This document shows positions 32,203 to 40,834 of a DNA stretch of 64,000 nt, piece by piece. Under the pieces are notes generated by a model. That model did not search any database. It was not told where the DNA came from and was given only the letters and a program-made list of their open reading frames with translations. This DNA is from Spirochaetaceae bacterium UBA5556 (GTDB lineage Bacteria > Spirochaetota > Spirochaetia > Treponematales > Rectinemataceae). The DNA lies in the NCBI GenBank assembly GCA_002425765.1, contig DIMW01000004.1, positions 182,385 to 246,384 of the forward strand, in the 5' to 3' direction. The translations under genes and the position numbers were made by a program. Within the stretch, counting starts at the first letter, position 1, and each line of letters opens with the position of its first letter.

Positions 32203-34857
32203 ATGACTAAATTTCATCTACTATTACCTTTCCTTAAGAAAAAGCGCGAGACGCGCAATGGCAACAGCTTCAGCGAAGAAGAAAACAGGCTGATATCGCT
32301 CTGTACGGCTTCAATACAGAGCGCCTTCTCCGAGCTCGACTCGAGTTCCCGGGGACTCTCTGAAAAAGAAGCGGACAAGCGGCTCTCGGAATTCGGCCGG
32401 AACGAGATATCCCAGCTGAAAGAGCTCAGTTTCTGGGAGGACATGCTCGAACGATTCAAGAGCCCTCTCGTCGTCCAGCTTCTCGTTATCGCGGCCGTAT
32501 CCGCCCTCATCGGACAGGCGACTTCCGCGATCATTGTGGGGATGATGATCCTCTTGAGCGTGGGGCTCTCCTATATACTGGACAGCCGCTCCAATAGAGA
32601 AGTCGAATCCTTAGGCAAACGTGTGCAGTCACGCACGTTTGCCCTCCGCGATGGGGCGGAAACTGAAATCAGAATGTCCGAAGTCGTACCCGGCGATGTG
32701 ATTCTGCTGCAGGCAGGAACTATTGTCCCCGCCGATGTGCGGATAATCTCGGCGAAGGACTTCTTCGTCAGTGAGTCCGCGCTCACGGGCGAATCGATGC
32801 CCGTGGAAAAATCCGCCAATTCTCCCTCTTCGTCAGTGAGATCGGTCCTCGAAACGCCCAACGCCTGCTTCATGGGAACAAGCGTCACGAGCGGCACGGC
32901 GCGAGCGGTGGTTGTGATGACGGGCACGCACACCCTTTTCGGCACTATTTCGAAGAAGCTCAGCGAGCGCCGCGAAGAGACCAGCTTCGACAAAGGTGTG
33001 CGTTCTTTCACCTGGCTCATGATCCGCTTCATGCTGGTCATGGTGAGCGTTGTCTTTCTGATCGTGGGCCTCACTAAGGGCAACTGGCTCGAGGCACTGC
33101 TCTTTGCCCTGTCGGTCGCGGTAGGACTTACGCCCGAAATGCTTCCCATGATTGTCACGGTGAACCTCGCCAAAGGCGCACTCGCCATGGCGAAAAAAAA
33201 GGTGATCGTCAAGAAATTGCCTTCGATCCAGAATCTGGGCGCCATCGACATCCTCTGCACGGACAAGACGGGCACGCTCACCCAGGATCGCGTCGTGCTC
33301 GAGCACCACGTGGACATCATCGGGAACAAAAGCGACGAAGTCCTCAACTACGCCTACCTCAACAGTTATTTCCAGACCGGCCTCAAGAACCTGCTCGACA
33401 GGGCGGTCATCGAACACGTCGACCTGAATGTCGACGAATGCAGGCTCGTCGACGAGTTGCCCTTCGATTTTCAGCGTCGACGCATGTCGGTGGTCGTCGA
33501 ATACGAAGGTGACAACGTGCTCATCTGCAAGGGCGCAGTGGAGGAGATCTACAGCTGTTGCACACATTACCAGATCGATGAGGAGATATATCCCCTCATC
33601 GACATGATCCGCGCGGACCTCTTCGAGGAGGTCCAAAAACTCAATGAAGAGGGATTCAGGGTTCTTGGCATAGCGTACCGGGAGTTCAGTCGCGACAAGA
33701 CGACTTTCACGGTGCAGGATGAAAGTCAGCTGATTCTCCTGGGTTACATAGCCTTCATCGACCCGCCCAAAGAGTCGGCCACCGAAGCCATACAGCTCCT
33801 GACAAAGGTGGGGGTCGAGGTGAAGGTTCTCACGGGAGACAACGGCCTCGTCACCGAGAAGGTGTGCAGGGACGTAGGCATCCCCTTTACTTCTTCCATC
33901 ACTGGTGCACAGTTGAGCGCGCTCGATAAGGCAGCATTCTCGGCGAAAGTCAGGGAGTGCGAGGTCTTTGTCAAGCTCACACCAAGTCAAAAGGAAGAGA
34001 TTGTCCGGGAATTGCGGCGGCAGGGGCACGTGGTGGGCTACATGGGCGACGGCATCAACGACGCGACGGCACTCAAAGCCGCCGATGTGGGTATCTCGGT
34101 GGACTCGGCTGTCGACGTCGCAAAGGAAGCGGCGGATATCGTCCTCTTGGAGAAGAGCCTCCTCGTCCTCGAAGAAGGCATCCTGGGCGGAAGGCGCATC
34201 TTCGCCAACATCATAAAGTATATACGCATGGGGGCAAGCTCCAACTTCGGCAATATGTTCAGCGTGCTCGGGGCAAGCTGTTTTCTGCCCTTCCTCCCCA
34301 TGCAGCCTCTGCAGATTCTCACCAACAACTTGCTCTACGACTTCTCTCAGACAGGTATACCCATGGACAATGTCGACCCGGAGCTCATCGCGAAGCCGGT
34401 CAAGTGGGACATCACCAATATCAAGCGCTTTATGATGTGTATCGGCCCCATCAGCTCGATCTTCGATTACGCCACATTCGCACTCATGTGGTTCTTCTTC
34501 CATGCGAGCAATTATCTTGTCCCAGCCTTCCCGGCCATCCAGAAGGAGGCCATGGCCAAGCTCTTCCAAACCGGCTGGTTTGTCGAGTCGCTGCTCACGC
34601 AGACGCTCATCGTGCACATCATACGGACCCGGCGCATTCCCTTCTTCCAGAGCAGGACCTCCGCGCCGATGATTCTCACGACCCTGGTCGTGATGGCGAT
34701 AGGGATATGGCTCCCCTACTCCCCGCTTGCGGCCCCGCTGGGTCTCGTGCCGCTCCCCGGGGTCTATTGGCTGTGGATCACGGGCTTCCTCTTCTCTTAC
34801 TCGATAATCACGCACAAGGTAAAACGCTGGTTTCTCAGGCGTTTTGAAGGAGTATAA
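32203..34857 (+). CDS. mgtA: Magnesium-translocating P-type ATPase (MgtA/MgtB type)
   Basis: P3B-type ATPase importing Mg2+ when the ion is scarce, 884 residues in the inner membrane. The phosphorylated Asp354 lies in DKTGTLT, preceded by the MgtA-specific MLPMIVTVNLAKGALAMAKK region; TGES (actuator) and GDGINDATALKAADVGISVD (hinge) are present. About ten membrane helices are predicted, with four after residue 690. The Shine-Dalgarno GAGGTG is 5 nt from the ATG and is buried in the upstream hairpin. The EIIA-like gene follows by 2 bp, so the two are translated together. Confidence 0.96.
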   Translation: MTKFHLLLPFLKKKRETRNGNSFSEEENRLISLCTASIQSAFSELDSSSRGLSEKEADKRLSEFGRNEISQLKELSFWEDMLERFKSPLVVQLLVIAAVSALIGQATSAIIVGMMILLSVGLSYILDSRSNREVESLGKRVQSRTFALRDGAETEIRMSEVVPGDVILLQAGTIVPADVRIISAKDFFVSESALTGESMPVEKSANSPSSSVRSVLETPNACFMGTSVTSGTARAVVVMTGTHTLFGTISKKLSERREETSFDKGVRSFTWLMIRFMLVMVSVVFLIVGLTKGNWLEALLFALSVAVGLTPEMLPMIVTVNLAKGALAMAKKKVIVKKLPSIQNLGAIDILCTDKTGTLTQDRVVLEHHVDIIGNKSDEVLNYAYLNSYFQTGLKNLLDRAVIEHVDLNVDECRLVDELPFDFQRRRMSVVVEYEGDNVLICKGAVEEIYSCCTHYQIDEEIYPLIDMIRADLFEEVQKLNEEGFRVLGIAYREFSRDKTTFTVQDESQLILLGYIAFIDPPKESATEAIQLLTKVGVEVKVLTGDNGLVTEKVCRDVGIPFTSSITGAQLSALDKAAFSAKVRECEVFVKLTPSQKEEIVRELRRQGHVVGYMGDGINDATALKAADVGISVDSAVDVAKEAADIVLLEKSLLVLEEGILGGRRIFANIIKYIRMGASSNFGNMFSVLGASCFLPFLPMQPLQILTNNLLYDFSQTGIPMDNVDPELIAKPVKWDITNIKRFMMCIGPISSIFDYATFALMWFFFHASNYLVPAFPAIQKEAMAKLFQTGWFVESLLTQTLIVHIIRTRRIPFFQSRTSAPMILTTLVVMAIGIWLPYSPLAAPLGLVPLPGVYWLWITGFLFSYSIITHKVKRWFLRRFEGV

Positions 34858-34859
34858 CG

Positions 34860-35654
34860 ATGGACTCTATACTCGATGCCCTCCAGGAAGGACGACTTTT
34901 TGAACTTCCGGAAGACGATAAGGATCACGCGCTTCAGTTTCTGGCGCATATAATCGAAGCCTTCCCCCAGATTCCGACGGGGACCGACATCGTCGGCAAC
35001 GTGATGGCACGGGAGAAGTCGATGAACACCGCGCTCGGCAGGGGCTGGGCCTGCCCTCACGCCCGCGTGGACTTTGAGGAAGACCTCATGTGCGTCGTGG
35101 GCTGGAGTCCTGCCGGCATCGAATATGGAGCCCCCGACGGCGTCCCTGTATCGATCATCACCATGTATCTCGTGCCCTCGAACCAGCGAAACCACTACCT
35201 GCGGGAAATTTCCATTATGGCGAAGGTGCTCAAATCTTCTCCGGAGATAGACAAGTTGCCTTCGATAAAAGAGTTGAACGATGTACGAAACTATCTTTTG
35301 GACTTGATCGCCGCGAGCAAAGAGACCGTGGGTCCCGACGCGCGTGCCCGGATGATACGCCTGCAGTCTAAGGCCGCCATGGCCACTCAGCCCGTCTCTG
35401 ACCTGTCCGGCCTCATCGTCGAACCGGTCTCGATCATCGCGGGCTCCGGCATGAGGCCGTTCGCGCTCACCCAGAATCTTGAGCTCATGAACTTCATCGA
35501 GAGCACGGCCGGCCTGGCCGAGCGGCTCGATATGGACGGTTCGTATCAAAATGGACTATGGAGGATCGTGCGCAGGAGCGCCACGGCATACCAGGGGAGC
35601 AGGACCGTTTTTGACTGCATCGCGCTCATGCCGGCGAAGACGGTGCAAAAATAA
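34860..35654 (+). CDS. PTS EIIA type-2 (PtsN-like) protein with unknown C-terminal extension
   Basis: The first 150 residues form a PTS_EIIA_2 domain: REKSMNTALGRGWACPHARV carries the phosphorylatable His67 in the family's PHA context. PtsN-like EIIA proteins act as regulators rather than sugar carriers, controlling for instance K+ uptake in enterobacteria. Residues 155-264, including LTQNLELMNFIEST and GLWRIVRRSATAY, match nothing I recognise and make it about 100 residues longer than PtsN. No EIIB or EIIC gene is nearby. Its two-base spacing from mgtA suggests it modulates the transporter or its expression; that is inference. Confidence 0.82.
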   Translation: MDSILDALQEGRLFELPEDDKDHALQFLAHIIEAFPQIPTGTDIVGNVMAREKSMNTALGRGWACPHARVDFEEDLMCVVGWSPAGIEYGAPDGVPVSIITMYLVPSNQRNHYLREISIMAKVLKSSPEIDKLPSIKELNDVRNYLLDLIAASKETVGPDARARMIRLQSKAAMATQPVSDLSGLIVEPVSIIAGSGMRPFALTQNLELMNFIESTAGLAERLDMDGSYQNGLWRIVRRSATAYQGSRTVFDCIALMPAKTVQK

Positions 35655-35680
35655 TTCAGGACATTTGAAGAGAACTGCTG

Positions 35681-35708
35681 TTGACACCTGCAATTTTTGA
35701 ATTATAAT
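35681..35708 (+). promoter_or_regulatory. Consensus promoter of the EF-G-like gene
   Basis: TTGACA (35681-35686), 16 bp spacer, TATAAT (35703-35708). Both boxes are perfect matches, indicating strong constitutive expression; the leader is about 55 nt with GAGGAG before the ATG. Confidence 0.85.
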
Positions 35709-35768
35709 AGCTCGGCTTCCTTGATAACAAAAGGACAGTTGAATCCATCCACCCTGTGAGGAGTAAGT

Positions 35769-37865
35769 ATGTCCTATACGACTGAACAGATTCGCAACAT
35801 AGCCATCATCGGACACGGAGGCACCGGCAAAACCACGTTGCTTGAACACATTCTCTTTCAGGGCGGAATGATATCGAGACCGGAAACGGTTGATTCGGGC
35901 AAAACCGTCAGCGACTACGGAGACGACGAGATTGCGCGCAAGATATCAGTTCGCTCGAGCCTCACGCATGTCAACACCGATGACTGCAAGATCAATCTCA
36001 TAGACGCTCCCGGCGCTGGCGATTTTGTGGGCGAGGCCATACTCGGGATACGGGCCGTAGAGACCGCCCTGCTCGTGATCGACGGCAAGTCCGGTGTACA
36101 GATCGAGACTGTCAAGCTCTGGAGGATTCTGGAGCGCCACCAGAAACCGAGGATGGTATTCGTGAGCCGCCTGGATGAAGAGAGGGCCAATTACGCAGCC
36201 GCCCTCGCGGATATAAAAGAGAAATTCAAGGTGGCCCCTGTACCCCTCACCATCCCGATGGGAGAAGGCCCCTCCTTCAAGGGTGTCATCGATGTGCTCA
36301 ACAAAAAGGCCTACATGCGTCCCTCTTCCCACGATCAGAAAGAGCAAGTTGGAGAGGTCCCCGCGGAATTCGCCGACGCGGTGGAATCCGCCAGAGGTCA
36401 GCTCTTCGAGGCCGCCGCGGAAGGCAGCGACGAGCTCATGGAGAAGTACCTCCTCGAAGGAGAGCTCACGCAGGAGGACACCTTGGCGGGCTTCCAGAAC
36501 GCTCTCGCCGCGGGCAAGATCATCCCGGCCTTCGCCGGCGCAGGTCTCGCCAACAGTGGGACCTCGGCATTCATCGACTTTGTAGTGCGCAGTGCCCCAT
36601 CGCCTCTTCTCCGTACCCCGGAAAAGGCGCAAGACCAGGACGGCACCCAGATCGAGATACGTATCGATCCGGCAAAACCTGCCTCAGCTTTCGTCTTCAA
36701 GACCCAGATCGATCAGTTCTCAGGCCGCCTCTGCTACATAAAAGTCATGACGGGCGCCTTCCTACCCGACATGGACATGCTCATCAGCCGCGACGCGCAC
36801 AAGGAGCGCATCGGCAAGCTCTACACCATGCAGGGCAAAAAGCTCGAGGATCTGTCGTCGATCCCCGCCGGAGACCTCGGCATCCTCGCCAAGATCACCG
36901 CGCTCAAAACGAATGACACCATCAGTCAGTTCGACAAACCCACTGCCTATATCCCGCTGCGGCTCCCCTCGCCGGTACACATGCTCGCCATATCGGCGGT
37001 CAACAAAAAGGAAGAGGATAAGCTCAACGAGCTCCTCTACAAGGCTGCCGAGGAAGACCTCACTTTCAGCGTAAACTACAACCCGGAGACCAAGGAGACG
37101 GTCATCGCGGGCATGGGTGAACAGCAGATCAACATGATCCTCGACAAGATCAAGGCCCAGTCCAAGATCGCCGCCGAAACGAGGGTGCCCCGCGTGGCGT
37201 ACCGCGAAACGATCACCAAGAAGGCAACGGCCGAGTATACGCACAAAAAACAGACCGGCGGCCATGGGCAGTACGGCCGCGTCGTGTTCGAAATCGAACC
37301 GCTCGAGCGTGGAAAGGGCTATGAGTTTGAAAACAGGATTTTCGGCGGCGCGGTGTCCAGAGGCTTCATGCCCGGCATCGAAAAAGGCATCCACCAGGCC
37401 ATGGAGGCAGGCGTCCTCGCAGGCTACCCCGTGGTCGACACTAAGACCGCCATCATCGACGGCAAGGAGCACCCGGTCGACTCGTCGGAAATGGCGTTCA
37501 AGATCGCCGCGCGCGGCGCCTTCCGCGAGGCTATGAGGCAGGCGAATCCCGTCATCCTCGAACCGATCATGAACCTTTCGGTCTTTGTCGAGGAGAAGTA
37601 CCTCGGCGACGTCATGTCCGACCTCTCAGGCCGTCGCGGTAAAATCTCTGGACAGAACCCCATAGGCGGCGGCATCGTCCAGATCGACGCCCAGGTTCCT
37701 CAGGCGGAGCTCCTGCGCTACGCGATCGATCTCCGCTCGATGACCTCGGGCACCGGTTCTTTTGAAATCGAGTTCTCCCACTACTCGCCGATCTCGGGCA
37801 AGATCGCCGAAGACGTCATAAAGGCCGCCCAGGCGTTTAAGACTCAGGAAGCGGAAGAGGAATAA
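35769..37865 (+). CDS. EF-G-like translation factor GTPase (divergent paralogue)
   Basis: A 698-residue five-domain protein of the elongation factor G superfamily. The P-loop GHGGTGKT lies at about 15-22. The G3 motif reads DAPGAGDF (79-86) rather than DTPGHVDF, so the GTPase-activating histidine is Ala83, and the G4 motif is SRLD rather than NKxD. Domain IV (QTGGHGQYGRVVFEIEP; FGGAVSRGFMPGIEKGI) and domain V are well conserved. It belongs with the secondary EF-G-like proteins of spirochaetes and others, not the str-operon EF-G. Role unknown; ribosome recycling or a stress form is possible. Confidence 0.88.
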   Translation: MSYTTEQIRNIAIIGHGGTGKTTLLEHILFQGGMISRPETVDSGKTVSDYGDDEIARKISVRSSLTHVNTDDCKINLIDAPGAGDFVGEAILGIRAVETALLVIDGKSGVQIETVKLWRILERHQKPRMVFVSRLDEERANYAAALADIKEKFKVAPVPLTIPMGEGPSFKGVIDVLNKKAYMRPSSHDQKEQVGEVPAEFADAVESARGQLFEAAAEGSDELMEKYLLEGELTQEDTLAGFQNALAAGKIIPAFAGAGLANSGTSAFIDFVVRSAPSPLLRTPEKAQDQDGTQIEIRIDPAKPASAFVFKTQIDQFSGRLCYIKVMTGAFLPDMDMLISRDAHKERIGKLYTMQGKKLEDLSSIPAGDLGILAKITALKTNDTISQFDKPTAYIPLRLPSPVHMLAISAVNKKEEDKLNELLYKAAEEDLTFSVNYNPETKETVIAGMGEQQINMILDKIKAQSKIAAETRVPRVAYRETITKKATAEYTHKKQTGGHGQYGRVVFEIEPLERGKGYEFENRIFGGAVSRGFMPGIEKGIHQAMEAGVLAGYPVVDTKTAIIDGKEHPVDSSEMAFKIAARGAFREAMRQANPVILEPIMNLSVFVEEKYLGDVMSDLSGRRGKISGQNPIGGGIVQIDAQVPQAELLRYAIDLRSMTSGTGSFEIEFSHYSPISGKIAEDVIKAAQAFKTQEAEEE

Positions 37866-37897
37866 GGCTGAGCCGCAATTCTAGTGGACATTTATTG

Positions 37898-37932
37898 AAC
37901 GGGCCGCTGCATGATGCAGCGGCCCGTTTTCA
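37898..37932 (+). terminator. Terminator after the EF-G-like gene
   Basis: AACGGGCCGCTGC pairs perfectly with GCAGCGGCCCGTT over 13 bp, with a 5 nt loop and a TTTT run. It lies between convergent genes and could also serve nrdR on the minus strand. Confidence 0.92.
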
Positions 37933-37967
37933 TACGCTTTCATATGACGACCCGGCGCGCCATGCCA

Positions 37968-38438
37968 TCACGAGGCTCCTTGTCCTTTTCCCAGGCGTTC
38001 GATCTCCCGAATGAACTCGTCGAGCGTGTCATATTTTCTATACACCGAGGCAAAGCGAATGTAGGCGACCTTGTCCAGAGTGTAGAGCTTTTGCAGCACC
38101 ATACTGCCCAACTCCTCACTGGAAATCTCATTGGAGGCCTTGGCACGTTCGGCGGCCTCATCCTCTATCTCGTTGATGAGATTCTCGATGGACATTTGGG
38201 ATACGGGCCGCTTTTCGAGGGCACGAACCAGCCCGCGCTCAATCTTCTGCCGCTCGAAGGGTTCACGGCGGCCGTCGCGCTTAATGACAAGAAGCGGTTT
38301 TTCCTCAATGCGCTCGTAGCTTGTGAACCTGAGGCCGCAGGCTAGGCATTCTCTGCGGCGACGTATGGCCTCTCCATTGGCGAGCGTCCGCGAGTCGATG
38401 ACTTTATCCTCAAGACTTCCGCAGTAGGGACACTTCAT
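37968..38438 (-). CDS. nrdR: Transcriptional repressor NrdR
   Basis: Zinc-ribbon and ATP-cone repressor of ribonucleotide reductase genes, sensing dATP/ATP. It begins MKCPYCGSLEDKVIDSR, with the second cysteine pair in CLACG, then the ATP cone (LLVIKRDGRREPFERQKIERGL). Its length of 156 is standard. The ATG overlaps the slipin stop (ATGA), an unusual partner. No nrd genes are in the window. Confidence 0.97.
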   Translation of the reverse strand: MKCPYCGSLEDKVIDSRTLANGEAIRRRRECLACGLRFTSYERIEEKPLLVIKRDGRREPFERQKIERGLVRALEKRPVSQMSIENLINEIEDEAAERAKASNEISSEELGSMVLQKLYTLDKVAYIRFASVYRKYDTLDEFIREIERLGKGQGAS

Positions 38439-39349
38439 TCGGCATCCTTCTCCGCAAACTTCGAGACCGCCTTCAAAAAATCCATGGGCAGTGGGAATAT
38501 GATCGTCGAATTCTTCTCGACGGCAATTTCTGTCAATGTCTGCAGATATCTGAGCTGCAAGCTCGAAGGCGACCTCGACAGCACGTCGGCTGCCTGCGCG
38601 AGCTTTTCCGAAGCCTGGAGCTCGCCCTCGGCCGCGATGATCTTCGCCCGCCTCTCCCTCTCCGCTTCCGCCTGCCGCGCAATCGCGCGCTTCATGGTCT
38701 CCGCGAGCTCGACCGCCTTTATCTCTACCGCCGACACTTTGATCCCCCAGGGGTCGGTCGCCTCGTCGAGCAATTTCTGGAGGATCTGGCCGAGTTCGGC
38801 TCGTTTGGCCAGCATCTCATCGAGCTCGTGCTGGCCGAGCACCGACCGGAGAATCGTCTGCGCGAGAAGGCTCGTGCTCTTGGTGTAGTCCGCGACCTTG
38901 ACGACGGCCAGAACCGGATCGAAGACATTGAAATATACGACGGCGTCGACTATGACCGTCACGTTGTCGCGGGTGATGACCTCCTGCTTTGAGACATCGA
39001 TAGTGAAGGTACGCATATCAACCTTGCGCATGATGTCGAGATTGAACGGCAGGATCAGGTTGAAGCCTGGCTGAATCACCTTCTGCATGCGGCCGAGTCG
39101 AAACAGCACGCCCCGCTGATATTCGGGGATGACGCGCATCATCTGGATCAGAATGATGAACGGTACCACAAGGAGCCCCGTCGCCACCTCGGGGGTCCTG
39201 GCGATGAACAGCAGTTCCAGTATGGCCCATGCCAAAAACAGAACGAAAAGAAATACGAAGACGGGCATCTGCTTTCGCGCGATTGCCACGACGATAAAAA
39301 TAATCCACCATACGGCGAGCACCACAAAACAGGCGATAATCAAGGACAT
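38435..39349 (-). CDS. Slipin (SPFH/stomatin family membrane protein)
   Basis: The 304-residue protein opens with two or three hydrophobic segments (about 3-24, 30-48 and 56-70) and then has a SPFH/Band-7 domain starting RVIPEYQRGVLFRLGRMQKVIQPGFNLILP, with the conserved DATDPWGIKV-like segment LLDEATDPWGIKVSAVEIK. A charged coiled-coil follows (RQAEAERERRAKIIAAEGE). Slipins organise membrane microdomains and often partner with NfeD proteases, but no nfeD gene is adjacent here. Instead it is coupled to nrdR. Confidence 0.92.
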   Translation of the reverse strand: MSLIIACFVVLAVWWIIFIVVAIARKQMPVFVFLFVLFLAWAILELLFIARTPEVATGLLVVPFIILIQMMRVIPEYQRGVLFRLGRMQKVIQPGFNLILPFNLDIMRKVDMRTFTIDVSKQEVITRDNVTVIVDAVVYFNVFDPVLAVVKVADYTKSTSLLAQTILRSVLGQHELDEMLAKRAELGQILQKLLDEATDPWGIKVSAVEIKAVELAETMKRAIARQAEAERERRAKIIAAEGELQASEKLAQAADVLSRSPSSLQLRYLQTLTEIAVEKNSTIIFPLPMDFLKAVSKFAEKDAE

Positions 39350-39373
39350 CTTCTTTGCCTCCTGACTGAGATA

Positions 39374-39402
39374 AGTATACTATATTTTCTTTAATTTCAC
39401 AA
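39374..39402 (-). promoter_or_regulatory. Promoter of slipin-nrdR
   Basis: TTGTGA (39397-39402), 17 bp spacer, TATACT (39374-39379) on the minus strand, about 25 bp from the slipin start, which has AGGAGG upstream. Confidence 0.65.
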
Positions 39403-39495
39403 AGTACAAAGTACTATTGCCTCTTTTCTTTCGTATGATTATTGTATTGTTTATAAAGGTGCAATTAGGATTTTCGAGTGAGCTGGAGGATGCGC

Positions 39496-39846
39496 ATGAA
39501 GTTTTCAGAAAAACTCAAGAAATTTATGGAAGACAGTATCGATGCTTCTAAGGAATTCCTTGAAAAAACGAGTGATCAGGCACAGGTATGGGGTGAGATG
39601 GGGAAGCTCAAGATCGAAATCCTTCAACTCAGATCGAAAGCACAAGCGCTCACCGGAAAGCTTGGTACCGAAGTATATACTCTTCTGGTTGAGAAAAACG
39701 AGCCAATGATCGGCTCTTCCACCCCGGAGATTGAGCCGATAATCAAAGAACTTGAGGGGCTCGACCATCTCATCGATGAAAAAGAGACGCTCTATAGGTC
39801 CAAGGGTGGGAAAGAGAACGATCTGAACGAAAGAGAAAAAGCGTAA
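39496..39846 (+). CDS. Small helical coiled-coil protein of unknown function
   Basis: A 116-residue protein starting MKFSEKLKKFMEDSIDASKEF; GGAGG lies 6 nt before the ATG at 39496, which I prefer to the earlier GTG. It is rich in Lys, Glu and Leu and predicted to be nearly all helical, with heptad-like spacing in the first 60 residues and again near 80-105. No signal peptide, membrane segment or recognised domain. It stands alone, divergent from slipin-nrdR and convergent with the methyltransferase gene. Confidence 0.75.
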   Translation: MKFSEKLKKFMEDSIDASKEFLEKTSDQAQVWGEMGKLKIEILQLRSKAQALTGKLGTEVYTLLVEKNEPMIGSSTPEIEPIIKELEGLDHLIDEKETLYRSKGGKENDLNEREKA

Positions 39847-39915
39847 TCGCCCCGAAAGCCCCGAACTCCGGTATCGGGAAGTCACATTTTTAGAAGCTCC
39901 GTCGCTGCACACCTT

Positions 39916-40710
39916 CTATACTTTTTTATGTATATGCGCCACATAGAGAGGTCCGGCCCCATTGGAGATATCTGGAAGGATGATAGTACCGTAGGTCGTC
40001 CGCTCTCCCCATTCCTCTTCGATTATATTGCAGCGATCTTCGTACTTTTCGATGAGGCGCTGTACTACTCCGTCATTCTCAAACCATGAAACGGAACACG
40101 TGGAATATACAAGGCAGCCGCCCGGCCTGAGCATGAGAAAACAACTCGAGAGCAATGACCACTGCCGTACGGCAAGCTGGCGCGTGCGGGCCGCGGTCCA
40201 CTCCGAAAGTGCATGAGGAGAATTCAAGACATGTCTCTCCGAAGAACACGGCGCATCGAGTAGAATAGAGTTATACCAGTCTTTTCTTATCCTGCACAGT
40301 CTGGCAGCGTCGTATCCCGTGACACTGACACGCGGGCGAATCGATTCGGGCATCTGCACCTTAAACACTTCTCGCATGCGCCGGCGTCTCTCCGCGGACA
40401 ACTCATTGGCCTCAATGCGGGTCTGCGGCCCGGAGAGCCCTGCGAGCACAAGAGTTTTCCCTCCCGGCGCGGCGCAGGCATCGAGAACTGTGCCCTCGTT
40501 TGGAAGATGGATCGTCTTCGCCCCTTTTATGGATGCACGGTCCATTCGATAGACACCCTCCGGAGGGTCTTCGAAGAATTCAATCTCGCCTGTCGTTTTG
40601 AGGCGCAGCCCCACGGCATCGTTGGGAGCAAGCAAGGCACAGCGCAGTCCCTTCCAGCGATCACCATACAGCGTCTCATAGAAAGCGTCAAAATCCGCGC
40701 AACCAGCCAT
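39916..40710 (-). CDS. RsmB/NOP2-family RNA cytosine-C5 methyltransferase
   Basis: SAM-dependent m5C methyltransferase of the NOL1/NOP2/Sun family. Motif I is VLDACAAPGGKTL, motif IV DAPCSSE carries one catalytic cysteine, and motif VI YSTCS the other. At 264 residues it lacks the N-terminal NusB-like domain of RsmB and the PUA domain of RsmF, so it is a compact catalytic form and its RNA target cannot be assigned. It is a single minus-strand gene divergent from the HAD phosphatase. Confidence 0.88.
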   Translation of the reverse strand: MAGCADFDAFYETLYGDRWKGLRCALLAPNDAVGLRLKTTGEIEFFEDPPEGVYRMDRASIKGAKTIHLPNEGTVLDACAAPGGKTLVLAGLSGPQTRIEANELSAERRRRMREVFKVQMPESIRPRVSVTGYDAARLCRIRKDWYNSILLDAPCSSERHVLNSPHALSEWTAARTRQLAVRQWSLLSSCFLMLRPGGCLVYSTCSVSWFENDGVVQRLIEKYEDRCNIIEEEWGERTTYGTIILPDISNGAGPLYVAHIHKKV

Positions 40711-40834
40711 ACTGATTCTCTATATTCACGAAAAACCGAAAAGAATCAATATTGTCACGCATTGACGATTTTCAGATTTCCTGCTAGCGTCTTCCCAACT
40801 CCAGAGGAAATCTCTATATATTCAGGATTTTACA

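Noticed and set aside
32146..32203. M-box (Mg2+) riboswitch before mgtA
   Set aside because: The leader is short and contains a translated frame; I cannot find the multi-helix M-box arrangement.
32833..34815. 660-codon open frame antisense to mgtA
   Set aside because: It is the mirror of a high-GC coding region; its product is a His/Arg/Asp/Glu-rich sequence with no family resemblance, while the plus frame encodes an unmistakable P-type ATPase.
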